Below, one piece after another: positions 48,009 to 58,771 of a stretch of 64,000 nucleotides of DNA. The translations under genes and the position numbers were made by a program. Within the stretch, counting starts at the first letter, position 1. Each line of letters begins with the position of its first letter. This stretch comes from Eremophila alpestris peregrina. Lineage: Eukaryota; Chordata; Aves; Passeriformes; Alaudidae. The notes below the pieces were generated by a model, which did no database searches, was not told the DNA's origin, and was given only the letters and a program-made list of their open reading frames with translations. The stretch lies in contig WMCF01000113.1 in NCBI GenBank assembly GCA_009792885.1, positions 1,731,613 to 1,795,612 on the forward strand. Reading direction: 5' to 3'.

Positions 48009-49294
48009 ATGCGGCTGCTGCCGGCGGTGCTCGCCCTGCTGCTGCTCCTGAGCAGCTCCGTGCCGGGGGGCGGTGAGTGGCTTCGGGTGTCTCTGCATCC
48101 ATGGCCCCTCCAAATGCCTGCACACTGGGTGTCCCGGATGGGGCTGAGCGTGGGTTTTACCTGCTAAGCTTTCAGATTTGCTTCTTGCCTATCTTTGAGC
48201 TTGAGTTTGTCTTTTAAACCCTGTGGCTAAGCTGGAGGGGGGTACTAGGGTGTGGGGCTTTGCCTCCTGGGTTGAACTTGCTTCTCTTTCAGACCCTCAC
48301 AAAACTCAAGTGCTTGGTGGGTGGGCAATGGCTTTTAATTCATAAAATGTTGGTTAAGTTGTCCGCTGTGCTGGGAGGGATCAGCCCTGCTGCAAAGCCC
48401 ATTAACCGCAGCCCACGGGTGTCAGGGATGGGATGGAATAGTGGGGAGGGGGTGTCCCCATGTGCCTCCCCCACAGGGGGGCCAAGACCTGGTGTGGGCT
48501 GCCCTGGGGCACAGGTCTGTCACTGGAGAGCCTGCTGACCAACATGAGGTGCAAGTGCATCAAATCCACCACCCACGTCGTCAGCCTGGGGCTGATTGTC
48601 ACCATCGACGTTACCCCGCCGGGCATTCACTGCAGGAGGAAGGAGGTCATGTAAGTGGAAAGCCTGGAAACCATTCCCTGCAAATTACTCCTTTGTGCAC
48701 TGGTGCAAAAGTACACGGCGGGGGGAAGCCCGTAAATGTTGGGGTGACTTTTGCTTCCCAGTTTCAAGGGGGTTCCTCCCTGTGTGGCTCAGGGTGCTAA
48801 GGTCAAGGGCCCAAAATTCCATGTCTCTGTTGCCCAGGGTTCGTATCCATGCTGAGGGAGCAGAGGGGTTTTCTCTGTGGGTTAGAAAATCTTTGGGGAA
48901 GGGATGTGCATGGGACTGAGGGGCCTCATGGCCCTGCAGCCTCACCCTGAAGAAGAACAGGCGTGTGTGTGTGACCCCCGAGGCGCCCTGGATCCAGCTG
49001 CTCATCCACAAGCTGATGCAGAGGTACGTGATGCCCAGCGACCGGAAAACACCCGGCATCCCAAACGCCTTGGCAGGGCCATCCCTGCCCCCTGACCCCC
49101 CGGCTTCCTTTCTTTCCTCCCACCAAATCTGCAGGAACGGCATCAAAAGAGCGTTGCTGCGGCCGCGGCGGGAAGCACCGTGCTGCCAGACCCCTGGGAC
49201 ACCCCTCACCCTGTCCCTCCCACAGTCCCGATTCAAGGAATCCACGGTGATGAATTCCTCGCGGGACAGCAATGACACAACCCCCCTGCCCTGA
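48009..49294 (+). CDS. CXCL13: CXC chemokine, CXCL13 type with extended C-terminal tail (array gene 3)
   Basis: Four exons: 48009-48072, 48515-48650, 48940-49023 and 49135-49294, encoding 147 residues. The signal peptide is residues 1-21. The CXC is C34-K-C36, with C61 and C77 completing the chemokine set; there is no ELR. The block KKNRRVCVTPEAPWIQ resembles mammalian CXCL13 (KKN..VCV.P.A.WIQ) more than array genes 1 and 2 do, so this is the best candidate for the direct CXCL13 orthologue. Exon 3 is 84 bases as in its neighbours; exon 2 has two extra codons. After the helix (about residue 95) exon 4 adds about 50 residues: a basic RPRR at 104-107, an extra C111-C112 pair, and N-glycosylation sequons at N135 and N141. 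A normal CXC chemokine ends near 95-110. AATAAA at 49466-49471 lies shortly after. An intron inside exon 4, with an acceptor at the CCCACAG ending near 49226, would shorten the tail but lacks a good donor. The symbol is given on synteny and similarity, not phylogeny. Confidence 0.85.
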
Positions 49295-49465
49295 GACACG
49301 TTGGCTTCAGTGGCACAGCGCTGGTGCTTCCTCTGCTCCCTGGGTTTTGGCAGGGGCAGGAGCCTTTCCCTGCTTCCCCCCAGCAAGGGCTTTCCCTCAG
49401 GCACCCGCAGCTTCCCTCCGTTCCGGGTGCGTGCGCTCTTCCCGCATGCAGCTGCAGCCCATCCC

Positions 49466-49471
49466 AATAAA
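49466..49471 (+). terminator. Polyadenylation signal, array gene 3
   Basis: AATAAA about 170 bases past the stop codon, followed by a GTGCTTCCCC and TTGGCTGTGG stretch. Confidence 0.8.
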
Positions 49472-49489
49472 AGGATAAATGTGCTTCCC

Positions 49490-51480
49490 CCCTTGGCTGT
49501 GGCAGTTCTTTCTGCCTGGATTTGTGTAAAGATTGGGATTTTTGGGATGGGGTGTTAGGTTGGGCTGTGGCACTGTGAAGCCTTTGGCTGCTTTGCCAAG
49601 GATGCTTCCGAATGCGCCTTTCATCTGCTCCAGGATTTGGTGCCTTTTCCTGACAGCTTCTGGCAGGAGCAGGTAATTGCAGGAGTTGGATTGGGTCTGC
49701 TGCTAGCTCCTGGTTGTGGAAACAGAAGTGGGAAATTTCCCAGTGACTGGCTGAGGCTTTCTGTGGAGTCCCATTTTCCTGGGATGTGCCCCAGCCTGGC
49801 ACAGCAATGTGCCTGGGCCACACAGACTGAGGTGACACAAGTGTGACTTGTGACCCTGTGCAGGATTATCCCTTTCTACAGTCTGGCTTGACCATTCTGG
49901 GACGAGGTGTTTAAAGTCTGTAGGAACCAGATTTGTGTTGCCCAACCACCCTCACTGGATGCTAAAAATGTGTCCCTGGGCAGTGGCAAGCTGGAAAATG
50001 CCTCCCCAGTCTCTGTATCTTGTTCCTTCCTGCCCTCCTCCCTGTGCTCCTCAGGACCCACAGCAGGGATAAGAATGATTGCCAAAGGGCTGTTTGTTGG
50101 CTCCAGAAGGACGTGGAAGTGCACAGGTGGGAAGAAACCGTGTGATGTTTAGCCCTATCCATCGTGGGTGAGCAATATCCCATCTCCACAGTGAGCAAAT
50201 TAAAAAAGTGATTTTTAAAAGGAAGAAAAATGTAGCAGTGCAGGGGTTTGATGCAGCTCCCTTTCCCCAGCTGCCTGAAAGTCCAGGGCAAGCAGTGTTT
50301 CCTCATGATAGAGCCCGGCATGCTCTCAAATATAAAGCAAAGCTGCTATTCCCACAAAGCAGGGCGTAAATCCCCCTAAAACTGTAGTGTAAGCATGCTC
50401 GGGAGTGACACTGCAGCTGCCCCTACTCCATGTGCACTTCCATCTTCTCAGGGATGGGACCTCCCAGCTGCAAAGGTCACACACAAGAAAGAAATCTGAC
50501 TTCAGAAACCCCTGAACTCTCACAGTAACCACTGCAAGATGGTGTGGGAGCCTCCAAAGAGGATGGATGAACCCCAGCAACAGGATCACTCTCACCTTCA
50601 CCATTCCCACAGGGAAGGATTGTGCCATACCTGGATCTAGGGGTTTATAATCTCCATCTAAAATTTTTTCTAATTAAAGTGAGTTCTTGGCTGATGCTTG
50701 GCAGAGAGGATTAAGACGTGAGTAGTTCCCAGCAGGTTCTCTTGGGATCTGTTGTCACCTTGGAACACCAAAGGGTGAGGGGGAGGGAGTGTGCGTGACC
50801 CAACTCGTGTAAGGTTCAGTCTCCTCACGGTGAAAGAAGGAAGCAAAAATATTCAGCTGCATTGTACAAAATTCTCTTTTTTATATATATATATGTATAT
50901 ATATACACACACACAAAACCCCGTATCGGACAGATTCACCAGATGGAGTTTTAAAAAGTTGCTTGTAGAAGGGTGTTGGATTTTGTTTTCTCTGCTGGCT
51001 TTAGGCAGTGCTGTTGCTTGGGAGTGGACACCAGGCACCGTGTTTTGGGAACCAAACAGAGGCAGTGAGGAGCAGGGAAGGGCTTGGAGCCTTTTTTCCA
51101 GGTATTGCCTGCAACATGCTGGGAACTGAGGCTGGGAAAAAAAGCACCATCCCCTCACTGCTCCTGCTGGGAAGGGAAAACCAGGAGGAAAACAGGAGGG
51201 AGTCGCACAGGAGAGGCAGGTAAACATGAGCATTGACTGAAACATAAACAGGACTGGGTTTTTTTGTGCAATGTCTGTTAAAGTAACAGTTCTGTGTTAA
51301 AAACCACACGGCGTGACAAGTGTTGGGAAGTGCAGCAGAGAAAATCCAATGGAACACCTTCCTGCAACGGAACGCTTCCATCGCTAGAAACCCAAGGAAA
51401 ATCCAACTGGAGCAGCTTACAACATTTGCCAAGGTTTGGCTTTTCCCATCCCTGTCCTCTCCCACCCCCATATTACAAAA
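49490..51480. other. Spacer between convergent CXCL13-type gene and CNOT6L
   Basis: About 2 kb between the last chemokine polyadenylation signal and the inferred end of the CNOT6L 3' UTR. It holds a TA/TG/CA microsatellite at about 50,880-50,915 and no gene that I can support. The right half may belong to a longer CNOT6L 3' UTR. Confidence 0.5.
50880..50915. repeat. (TA)n / (CA)n microsatellite
   Basis: Alternating TA runs with a TATGTATA interruption pass into CACACACACA. It is partly self-complementary and could form a cruciform. Confidence 0.85.
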
Positions 51481-51484
51481 CATT

Positions 51485-53312
51485 GGTGCTGGGTTCTGAT
51501 TTTTATTACTAAATGGGCTCCTCTGCAGTCCACAGACAATCATGGGTGAATTGGAAATTCCGTTTTATACAAATAGCTCAGAAAATCCTGGGAGTGAAGT
51601 ATGGTTAGGAAACGCTGCTCACGCTGGGATCACCGTGCGTGGAGAGCAGGAGGAGCGGCTTGGATCATCCCCCTCTCCCCAAAAAACATACAGCAGCTCA
51701 ATACACAAAGGAAATGTCCACAAAATTAAGTTTTTCATGCTATTCTACTTTCCAGTGCTCTCCAATCCATGTGCCATATGGCCAGGTAGGGAATGCTGAG
51801 GTATATTCCAACAGAGATGCCTGCACCCAGAGGAAAATCCATCTCTGGAAAGTGCTTTCTTTTTTTTCCCCCCTTTTTTTGTTTTGTTTTTGCACAAAGC
51901 AAGTGCTGTGCAGGAATTTCCCCCAGCTCCCATTGCTTCCAATTGATCCCAGACCACAGATGACACCCCTGTTTTTTAGGCACTTTTCCAAGGGAGTTGT
52001 CACTTTGCTGAACCCATTTTTGCGTTTTGGCCCACTCCACCCCCTCCCTGGCCCCCGATCAGAGTCAGGGAATAGTTTCTCCTCTAAGTCCAATTGATTT
52101 TTTTTTTTCCCCCTATGGAAAATTTCGTGTGTATAAAATGACAAAGGAAATGTTTAATTAAAGAGGAACAGCCTGACTTGGCAGTTTTGCAAGACAGAAG
52201 ATGGCTCTTTAGTATTTAAAACTAATTTCACAATTCAAATTGGACTTTTTTTGAAGTATATGAATGAGACATAAATATAGGCTTATCAATCTGCTTAAAA
52301 ATTTCATTCACATCATGGAAAATGTTTTTCATTTATTAAAAATATCACATTTGGAGACTAGAAACAGTAAAGTGCATGAAAAGTTTCAAATAGAAATTCA
52401 AGAAAATCTTATAGCAGCAAAAAAGCAGAATAAAGAAAAACTTAAAAACACAGACACGACCTTTTCCTATCACTGTGCCTTTTTTTTTTAACATTAAGCA
52501 GCCAAAACAGGTGGTTGTTTTTTTTTTTTTTAGAAAATTGCATCATATTTAATGCCTCTTGAGGCACAAGGTTTTGAACTGGCCACCCAGAGCATTAAAA
52601 GGAAAGAAAACAAGGATTTCCAACACATCCAAAGAGCGTTATCATTTGGGAAGGAACCAGCAGCTTTTTAATTCAGCCCTGACTGACAACAGCTCCCAAA
52701 CAAATTGGAATCAGGAGGACTCAGAGTTGGAATTTGATCACAGATACTTGGCTATCTTTGGTTTTCTATTGGTATTGAGATGAGGGGCAGGGCCATGCTG
52801 CCAATAATTTATAGTCAGGTATTAAGTGCTTTGCTAATGTGCAAAATTTATGTTGGATGCAGAGTTGAGTCTCCATTTTGGATCCAAACAAACTGTATTT
52901 CTAATATTCTTCCTACAAAACAAGCATCTCTAATTTTGTTTTTCTTTCTCCTAAAAGGTTGGCTCAACACTTTGCCACGTTCTGGAAAAAAAGCATTACC
53001 TTGAAATACGTTAAATGTAAGTTCTTAAATCTCTTTTGTCCATTTAGAAGTGCAGCTTTCTACTGAAAAGAAAAAGCCAGTTTAAAGTAAAATAAAAAAA
53101 AAAAAGAAAAAAAAATTAAATTAAAAACCTGGAAAGGGGAATAATACTTTGGTTCCAGCCCTAGTGCCAAATGATACCAATATGCACCAAAATGTGCAAA
53201 AATCTCATATCAAACACATAAGGAAAGGAGCTCGAAGAAGCAGCTGCAGGTTGGCCATACTTCACTCCTATACAGTGGGATTTACAAGTGTACAGGTCCG
53301 TGGGGGGCTGCA
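51485..53312 (-). other. CNOT6L: CNOT6L 3' UTR (probable)
   Basis: AT-rich, repeat-poor sequence follows the CNOT6L stop codon on the minus strand. It has candidate AATAAA signals (TTTATT on the plus strand) at 52332-52337 and 51502-51507. Mammalian CNOT6L has a 3' UTR of several kilobases, so use of the distal signal or one still further on is plausible. The end is inferred. Confidence 0.5.
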
Positions 53313-56300
53313 CTACCTGCGGGAGGGCAGGTGCACCCCGTTCACCAGGGGCAGCAGCGGCGGCTGCAGCTCCAGCTGCGTCAGCAGCGAGAAGTGGTCG
53401 GAGGGGATGTGCGGGTGCGGGCAGCCCGTGATGTTGTTGTCCACCAGCCACTGGGGGTCCAGGGGCCCCAGCACTCCGAGCACGTTCATGTGAGTGTTGG
53501 AGTAGAAAATGTAGTCAATCACACCCTGCGGAGAGAGGGAGAGAGCGCAGTGAGGGCACCGCGCTAGGGGCGGGGCGGGGCACACCCGGCATCCACCCTC
53601 ATTAACCCAGGGGCAGGGCGGGGTTTCCCCCTCAGGCCAGGGAATTGACACAGACGGGTCCTTACTTTGAAGTCAAAGGTGTAATTGGTGTAAGGCATCA
53701 GGTTGTTCTCGTAGGCGCTCTTGAGCTGGAAGCCGTGCGTGATCCTGCCCTCCGAGGCTCCGTTCTTGCCGTTGCCGCTGAAGTTCATCAGACACTCGTT
53801 GTAGCGCAGCTCCTTGAAGTCCTTGTGGTTGTCAGCTACAATGCCATTGCTCAGGTATTCCACCACACCTGTTGGCAAGGGGAAGGGGTTAGGGAGTTGC
53901 TTTGAGAGACAGCTTTGGCCTGGGGGTGTTAAGAGATCAGAATGCCACCAAGACATCGCAAGCTCGGAGTCAGCAAAGCAAACCCCTCTCCTTAGAAATT
54001 CTTCATCAGGAAATCATATCTTTCCCACTTCTTATTGCTGCTTCAGGCACGGGTGTTTGTTTAATGATTTAACTGTGCTTTCCTACACTTTTGTAGGTGC
54101 AGCTGACTCTCCTGGAGTGTCCAGCTGAGCATGAAAAGCATGAGGCGACTCAGCCGGAGGCCTCACAGTCTCTTTAGCCAGATTTCCAAAGGCAGCTGTT
54201 CCTAGGAAAGCTTTCATCCCCAAACCTTCCCCGGGGAGTGCAAAACAACCCCATTGCCTTCAGAGGAGAAAGTGGACTTGAACATTCTAAAAAGGTAAAA
54301 ATCAGGAGAAAAACCAGACCTACCTGAATCAGGCAGCGAGTTGAGATCTGCACACAGCACCAGAGGGATAGAGTTGGGATCTGCTGTCGGGCTACTGGGC
54401 CTGCTTGAGGCTTTCTCCAGAATGTTTTTCAGCTCTGAGACAAACATCATGGTCTGGATGAGTTTGACATCTGAGTATTCGGGGTCCCAGTGCATGTGGG
54501 CATTGGCCACGATGAGCAGCTGCTTGTCCACATGAAGTGATTTCATACCTGGATAAAGAATTTGAGCAGTGAAAGGTTCTGTGAATGCAGCAGGTTCCTG
54601 CTTGGTCATGCTCAGGGTGCAGCTCCTCAGGGCTCAGGGTCAGACACACCAGCAGATGGGGTGTGTTTTCATGGCTTAAACCTGCTGAAATGCCCGTAAA
54701 TAGCCCAGGAAGCTCCTTCCAGCCCTGGAATCTCTCCTCCTCTGAAGCCATGAAAACCCTAGCCATGCAGACAGAGCAGTGTAGTGGTTTCACCAGTGCT
54801 GGAACTGTCTGCTGCATCTGATCAAACCTCATGAAAATGTGACAATCAGTCAATCAAGAGGCAGGAAAAGATACCTGATAATCTTCTTCCTCATCAGTAC
54901 ACTAGCACTGACATCTAATCACTGGGGGAGGAATCAATCCAGGGGAGGAATAGGGGGTTGAAAACAGAAGTTGAACATTGTTGACAACTTCTGGTAAGAG
55001 CAAATGCGTGTAAGCACAGTGACCCTGGGAAAGCTGAGCTGCTCAAGCAGAATGGAACAGAGTAAGCAAGCAGGGATAAAAGCTTGAAAGGAGAAAAGCA
55101 AATGCTGGGCATCTTGCTGTTTGAGACACCGATGGGCTGCATTTGGCTGCACCACCCACAGGAACAGCATGGATTACCCAGGAATAACTCCTGCCTGTCC
55201 TGGAGCCGAGTATCAGCGAGGACACCACAGTTGTACTCACTTGCTCCGAATAATTCCTTGTGCACCTCCAGCACGACGGCGACTCCGATGTTGTCCTTGG
55301 TCATCACCCTGTTCAGCATGGCTTCTGAGCCCTCCGAGTTGGCCATGGCCACCTGGTTGAACTCCACCGTGTGCTTCTGCACCAGCGTGAACCTGCCCAA
55401 CGGGGAGAGAGCCCCTGGGAGCAGCTGCCACCACACCCCCGTGGCAGTGTCCCCATCTGAAACCCATCCCTGTCTGCTCCCACACACTCCCTCTCTTCCC
55501 AACCATTCCAGCAGGTCCTAGGCCCGACCCGTGAGCTGCATTTTTCTTTTTGGGAGCAGTGAAAACTCTGAGAGGCAGCTCGGGCTTTGGGAAACTTCCA
55601 TCCTAATGACAGGAAGCTGTCACAAGGTTTTAGTTTGAGTTTTCAAAGCTGCTTTTGGCCCTTACTTTTCAGTTTTGAAGAAGATCGCGCATCCATCCAC
55701 ATGCTTTTTCTCCTGCTCAGACATGATTTTGGCACGTGACTTTGGAGAGAAGAATCCGTCGTATCCCCGTTCTTTCAGGGCTGGCAGGAAAAGGGTGAAG
55801 TATTGCTCCGTTTCCACTTCCTGGAATTGTACACAAACACCTCAGGCTGAAGAAGTGGAGGAAGCCCTTCCTTGTGCCTGCCCTGGCGTGCACTCAGAAA
55901 AGCTGCACAGTTCATGTCACTTCCTAGAGTAATGGCCTGCTGGGAACTGATGTGCATTCCTGGATTTCCTGGAATCCCCCCCAAAAAGGCAAAGTGACAG
56001 GTGTACTTTGAATAGCAGTAGCTCACACCTGGTATGTTTGACACTCGAATATGGATACAGAGCTTGCATTGGGAAGACCTGGAATTTGTTATCAAGCAGG
56101 TGACTGTGGTGCTCCCAAGGGAACATTTAATCCTAAAGGTGGGTTTCACGTTTTCTGTTTATGATGGAAAATGCAGTTATCTTTCATTACCTGAAGACTA
56201 ATGATGTCTGCATCACAGTTGACAATTTCTTCCATGATTCCCTTTTTCCTGTATTCCCAATTGAGTGCCCAGGATGGGCAGTAGCCATAGAGCTGCCGGG

Positions 56301-58771
56301 TGGCGTATTTATCACACAACACATTGTAACACATAACTGTAAATGAAGCTGCAAGGAGAGAGAGAAAAGGAAAGGCTGTCAGCCTCTGGAGATTGTCTCT
56401 TTGGCTTGGAAATGCTGTGACAAAGCCCAACATGGAGAAGAAATGCCCAGCATGCCATTCAAATGACAAAAATGGTATTTACAGCACAGCCATATGTTAA
56501 TTTTTCTAGTACAAATGAACAAATTGCTGTTTTCACTCTGATCCAGGAAAATGAAGCCCAAGACAAGTTTCCCAGTGTGTGTCACTTTGTGAACACAGAT
56601 TTACCTGAGGGCAGAATTTGGTCTCGTTCTTTTAAAGTAATCCATGGCCTTGGAGGCAGCTGCTCTGGATGAACTACAAAAAAAACCCCAAACCCCCCCC
56701 CCCAGTGATTAATTCAGAGTTTCTATTTGTAAGTAACAATTTCTAATTCAAAGTGATGACTGAACAATAATGTGTTTTGCATCCCCAACTCCCCAAGTCT
56801 TCAGGGGAGCCAAAAATCATTTAAATTAGTAGCTCTAGTAAGAGAAAAAATGTCATTTGTACAATTAATGACTATTTCTGTGTCTTTTTTTCAGATTTAA
56901 AAGCACCACCGAAAATACTCCTGCACACTGAATAATCTGCTGAAGAAGGAAGGGAAAATCCTGGCATGGTTCAGCCACCCCTTCTCCAAGAACCTTGCCC
57001 TGCATCCATCATTCCTGCAGTGCCTTAACTCGGGAGACAGCGAGTGGCAAAGCAGAAGGCTCAGTTACAGAAACACAAAGCAGAACTGGAGTCAGGTACT
57101 GGATGTTCTTAATGGTGTTTCTCGAGCTAAATTTGACATTCTTCTTGCATTCAAATGATTACTTCTGGTGGGGAGAATCAAAATGGCTTCAGCAAGGCAG
57201 ACTTTGCCCTTGGCTGGTAATTGAAGGGTTTCAAACAGAACAGAGAGAATATCTGGGCTGTAACATGGGAGAACCTTAGACAGTGCACATCAGCCTCTTC
57301 CACTGTGTGCCAGGGTGTGTTTTGGGATGTGACTGGAGCCACCTGACAAAAACACTAAAGCACTGAGGAAATACAGTCCCTCCAGTGGTTCAGGGCCTTG
57401 CTTCAGCAGCAAATCCTACTTTTTAAGCCTTTCTGCCCAGCAGATCCCTAGGGCTGTACCTGCTAGATTGTCAAGCATGTAGTTCAGTAGCTTTCGGGTT
57501 CCGTCTGGATCCTGGTAGAGGCTGAGAATATCTTGGGATAAAGGATTGCCTGCCAACAGCACAAAACAACAGCAGGGGGATCAGCTGCCTGCCTTTCTTG
57601 AGGCTTTCCACCCAAAGAAAATCTTCCAGAATGAGAACAGACAAATTAACTCAGCGGGTTAAAGGGTTTATTTCCCTGACTGCTGATTTGAAATGAGCTC
57701 CTGAGGAAGTTTAGCAGCATTAAGAAAGACAAGCATTCTTTTCCCAACTGCCTGGTCATTTTTGCTACCAACTTAAAATAACCAGTAAGAAAACCTTGAG
57801 CTAACAGAGGAAGCTTTTGAGTCCAGCCTCCCCTCAGAATTCCCGAGAACTTGTAGGAATATGGAACTGGAAAGAGCTCACCTTTCAAACCCAGGGTTTG
57901 CAGCTGGAAGAGCCGTCCAAGTTCATAAGGCAAAACCCGTAACAGATTGTTATTTAAAAGCAATTCCCTGCAGCAAATGCAAAAACACTCTGGGTGAGTA
58001 TTGCTGCAGAAGAAACTCCCAAGGTGCTGTACACTCGTCCTGAAAGAGAACACTTCTCACCCTGAATTTTAGAAAGATATGCCAATCTTCCTGTGTCAAA
58101 GTACAACTGAAATACATTCATTAGGGGGAAAAAAAGCCACAAAACCCAAGATGAAACCAGGGATGAAAACAGTGATATATCAACAATCAGAAAAAATGCC
58201 CAGTGAGACCAGAAGTAATCATTAGAGCCAAAGCTCTGCATCAACCTTAGATTTTTCATGATTATTTGAAATACAAGCACAGAAAACAAACTGAAACTCT
58301 CGGTCCCGATCCCACGACAGAGATTTTTTGGGAAGTTAACCAGAATAATTCCCCTCACCTGAGAGACACCATGTTTCCTAGTTCTGCTGGTAAACTTCTG
58401 AGTTTGTTGGATGACAGATCCAGGTAAACCAGATTGTGAAGCTTGGCAATATCAGGTGGAATGCGAGTAAGGTTGTTGTCATTGAGGTGCAGAGCAGTCA
58501 GGTGTGTCAGCGACCACAGCGACGTGCTCAAGCTCCGCACTCTCCCTGCAGGAAGAGAGCAAGGAACCACCTCTTCACTCTGGAACCCCCGGACACAAAC
58601 TGGATCTGGAGAGGTCAGGGGCACCAGCTGCGGGAACTGAAACCCCAACCAACTCACCCGAGATCTCTAATTCAGCCCAGTGCGACTTCTTCCCGTTGGC
58701 CACCTCTTCCGCTGACATGATGGTGTAAATCCTGCGAGGATCCGGAGGATCATATTTTTCCTTTGGCATCC
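53313..58771 (-). CDS. CNOT6L: CCR4-NOT transcription complex subunit 6-like deadenylase (5' end outside the window)
   Basis: Eleven exons on the minus strand: 58771-58658, 58545-58359, 57967-57882, 57549-57460, 56673-56605, 56348-56191, 55820-55666, 55392-55241, 54548-54324, 53868-53666 and 53525-53313 (TAG at 53315-53313). All have GT-AG borders and matching phases. The first exon seen begins in codon 5 (G, then MPKEKYDPPD); by mammalian homology only four residues, MRLI, and the 5' UTR lie further right. Exons 2-4 carry four leucine-rich repeats (for example LVYLDLSSNKLRSLP), which dock the enzyme to CNOT7/8. The remainder is the endonuclease/exonuclease/phosphatase-fold nuclease that removes mRNA poly(A). 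All its active-site landmarks are present: the Glu of LQEVE, Asp and Asn of CADLNS, the Asp of GVIDYIFY and the His of PSDHFSL. Divergence from human is tiny (for example a Ser at the exon 8/9 junction where human has Gly). The gene is intact and under strong constraint. It converges tail-to-tail with the chemokine array. Confidence 0.97.

Noticed and set aside
48474..48514. Alternative upstream acceptor (CCCCACAG near 48,474) for exon 2 of the third chemokine gene
   Set aside because: Its use would add residues and shift the phase relative to the conserved exon 2 pattern of the sister genes; the acceptor at 48,513-48,514 keeps the family layout.
48685..49467. Long minus-strand open frame (260 codons)
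   Set aside because: It lies antisense over exons 3 and 4 of the third chemokine gene, has no domain, and owes its openness to GC-rich coding sequence on the other strand.
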